Shown piece by piece: positions 63,388 to 64,000 of a stretch of DNA of 64,000 nucleotides. A program made the translations under genes and the position numbers. This stretch comes from Methyloprofundus sp. (GTDB lineage: Bacteria; Pseudomonadota; Gammaproteobacteria; Methylococcales; Methylomonadaceae), in contig AP023240.1 in the NCBI GenBank assembly GCA_016592635.1, positions 1,054,001-1,118,000 of the forward strand. Direction: 5' to 3'. The notes under the pieces were generated by a model. The model was not told the origin of the DNA, ran no database searches, and saw only the letters and a list, made by a program, of their open reading frames with translations. Within the stretch, counting starts at the first letter, position 1. Each line of letters opens with the position of its first letter.

Positions 63388-64000
63388 TTAACTTGCCATG
63401 CTGATGGTATTTCTCCCACTTTCTTTTGCTTGATACATGGCAGTATCGGCCCTTCTAATAAAGCTATCAACTGAGTCATTACCTTTTAAAGCACTGATAC
63501 CCAAGCTGGCAGTTAATTTAATCAGCTCCATGCCATAGGCCAAGCTGAAATTTTCAATATTGGCACGAATTCTTTCGGCCAGTAATTGGGCACCATCAAT
63601 ATCGGTATCGCTAAGTAAGATCACAAATTCTTCACCACCATAACGATAAGCAATATCACAAGCACGAATACTCTGTTTAATACATTTTGCGACCGATTTA
63701 AGTGCTTGATCTCCACACTCATGTCCGTAAGTATCATTAACAGCCTTAAAATGATCAATGTCCACAAAAATAAGTGATAAGTTATTAGAGTGACGAGTCG
63801 CCAATGTCATTTCTCTTTTAATAGAGTCATCGAATGCAGCTCTATTATTTGTTTGTGTCAAACTATCAGTTAATGCCATTTGTAAAGCTTGTTTATAAAT
63901 AGTGGCATTACGTAAAGGGTAAATAAGGCAACAAAGCAAGGTTTCTAATAAGTTTAGTTCTTGTTTATTAAAGCGAGTATGACGCAATAATTTAAGCTCA
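63388..64000 (-). CDS. GGDEF diguanylate cyclase, 5' partial
   Basis: C-terminal part of a diguanylate cyclase. The GGDEF domain starts near LTDSLTQTNNRAAFD, has the active-site loop YRYGGEEFVIL and the inhibitory RxxD site (RACD) five residues before it, so it should make cyclic di-GMP and be feedback-inhibited. The visible N-terminal helix suggests a GAF-type sensor. The frame runs open through the window edge; the TTG at 63985-63987 is probably not the start. Confidence 0.85.
   Translation of the reverse strand, partial: ELKLLRHTRFNKQELNLLETLLCCLIYPLRNATIYKQALQMALTDSLTQTNNRAAFDDSIKREMTLATRHSNNLSLIFVDIDHFKAVNDTYGHECGDQALKSVAKCIKQSIRACDIAYRYGGEEFVILLSDTDIDGAQLLAERIRANIENFSLAYGMELIKLTASLGISALKGNDSVDSFIRRADTAMYQAKESGRNTISMAS

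Overview
The window reads as chromosomal DNA of an AT-rich gammaproteobacterial methanotroph, most likely order Methylococcales. Four things point there together: a bacterial sterol locus (CYP51 fused to a ferredoxin, with SdmA/SdmB-type C-4 demethylation enzymes); serine-cycle genes (malyl-CoA lyase plus both malate thiokinase subunits); a transport cluster of the type associated with PQQ-dependent alcohol oxidation; and PEP-CTERM/exosortase components. No species is assigned. Gene density is normal, housekeeping genes dominate, and I see no CRISPR array, prophage or classical IS element. The one transposase is a REP-associated tyrosine transposase (RAYT).

Layout. 1-0.9 kb: 5'-truncated ModE/LysR-like regulator. 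1-5.7 kb (minus): sterol locus cyp51-ferredoxin > NTF2/SnoaL-like gene > Rieske oxygenase (sdmA-like) > palindromic spacer > reductase (sdmB-like), with a divergent membrane AspH-like hydroxylase at 6 kb. 7.7-11.4 kb: zwf, a small Cys-rich protein, dhaL and roxA, the last with an 11-G run. 11.4-12.5 kb: degenerate HD-GYP protein. 12.8-15.9 kb: mcl-mtkA-mtkB. 16-19.3 kb: accessory patch with a LamG/PEP-CTERM-like gene lying between mtkB and a second, decayed copy of the mtkB 3' end, then another PEP-CTERM gene and a RAYT bounded by inverted repeats. 19.3-22.2 kb: lptF-lptG, then RDD protein and a 59-residue membrane protein. 22.5-26.5 kb: pcnB (AUU start), folK, panB, panC, panD. 27-29 kb: chemoreceptor. 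29.1-33.1 kb (minus): hydroxypyruvate isomerase with a hydrolase-like lipoprotein, and pdxA-rsmA. 33.3-38.2 kb: TetR regulator, RND transporter, LolA-like carrier and outer-membrane barrel. 38.3-39.9 kb: MOSC, low-complexity and PilZ proteins. 40.3-44 kb: PQQ-associated ABC cluster. 46.2-46.5 kb: tRNA Gly-Cys-Gly. 46.8-48.1 kb: flavoprotein reductase plus a miniature histidine-box protein. 48-52.5 kb: App1-like protein, ankyrin protein, pgm. 52.6-55.5 kb: two L,D-transpeptidases around an Lpp-like lipoprotein, and rdgC. 55.7-57.5 kb: deoxyinosine glycosylase, PurN-like protein and small proteins. 58-58.7 kb: exosortase-associated acyltransferase. 59.7-63.2 kb: GlrK-QseG-GlrR-like system. 63.4 kb to the end: truncated diguanylate cyclase.

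How the parts relate. The C1 theme is carried by the serine-cycle genes, zwf, hydroxypyruvate isomerase and the PQQ-linked transporter. The envelope theme is carried by sterol synthesis, LptFG, the RND-LolA-like-barrel set, the Lpp/L,D-transpeptidase group, the GlrKR-like stress system and the PEP-CTERM proteins. The most unusual items are the NTF2-like gene embedded in the sterol operon and its AspH-like neighbour, the AUU start of pcnB, the mtkB-tail duplication around a cell-surface gene, the G11 tract in roxA, the miniature fatty-acid-hydroxylase-like protein and the Lpp/L,D-transpeptidase neighbourhood. All assignments come from reading the sequence and recalling protein families; no database search was run.
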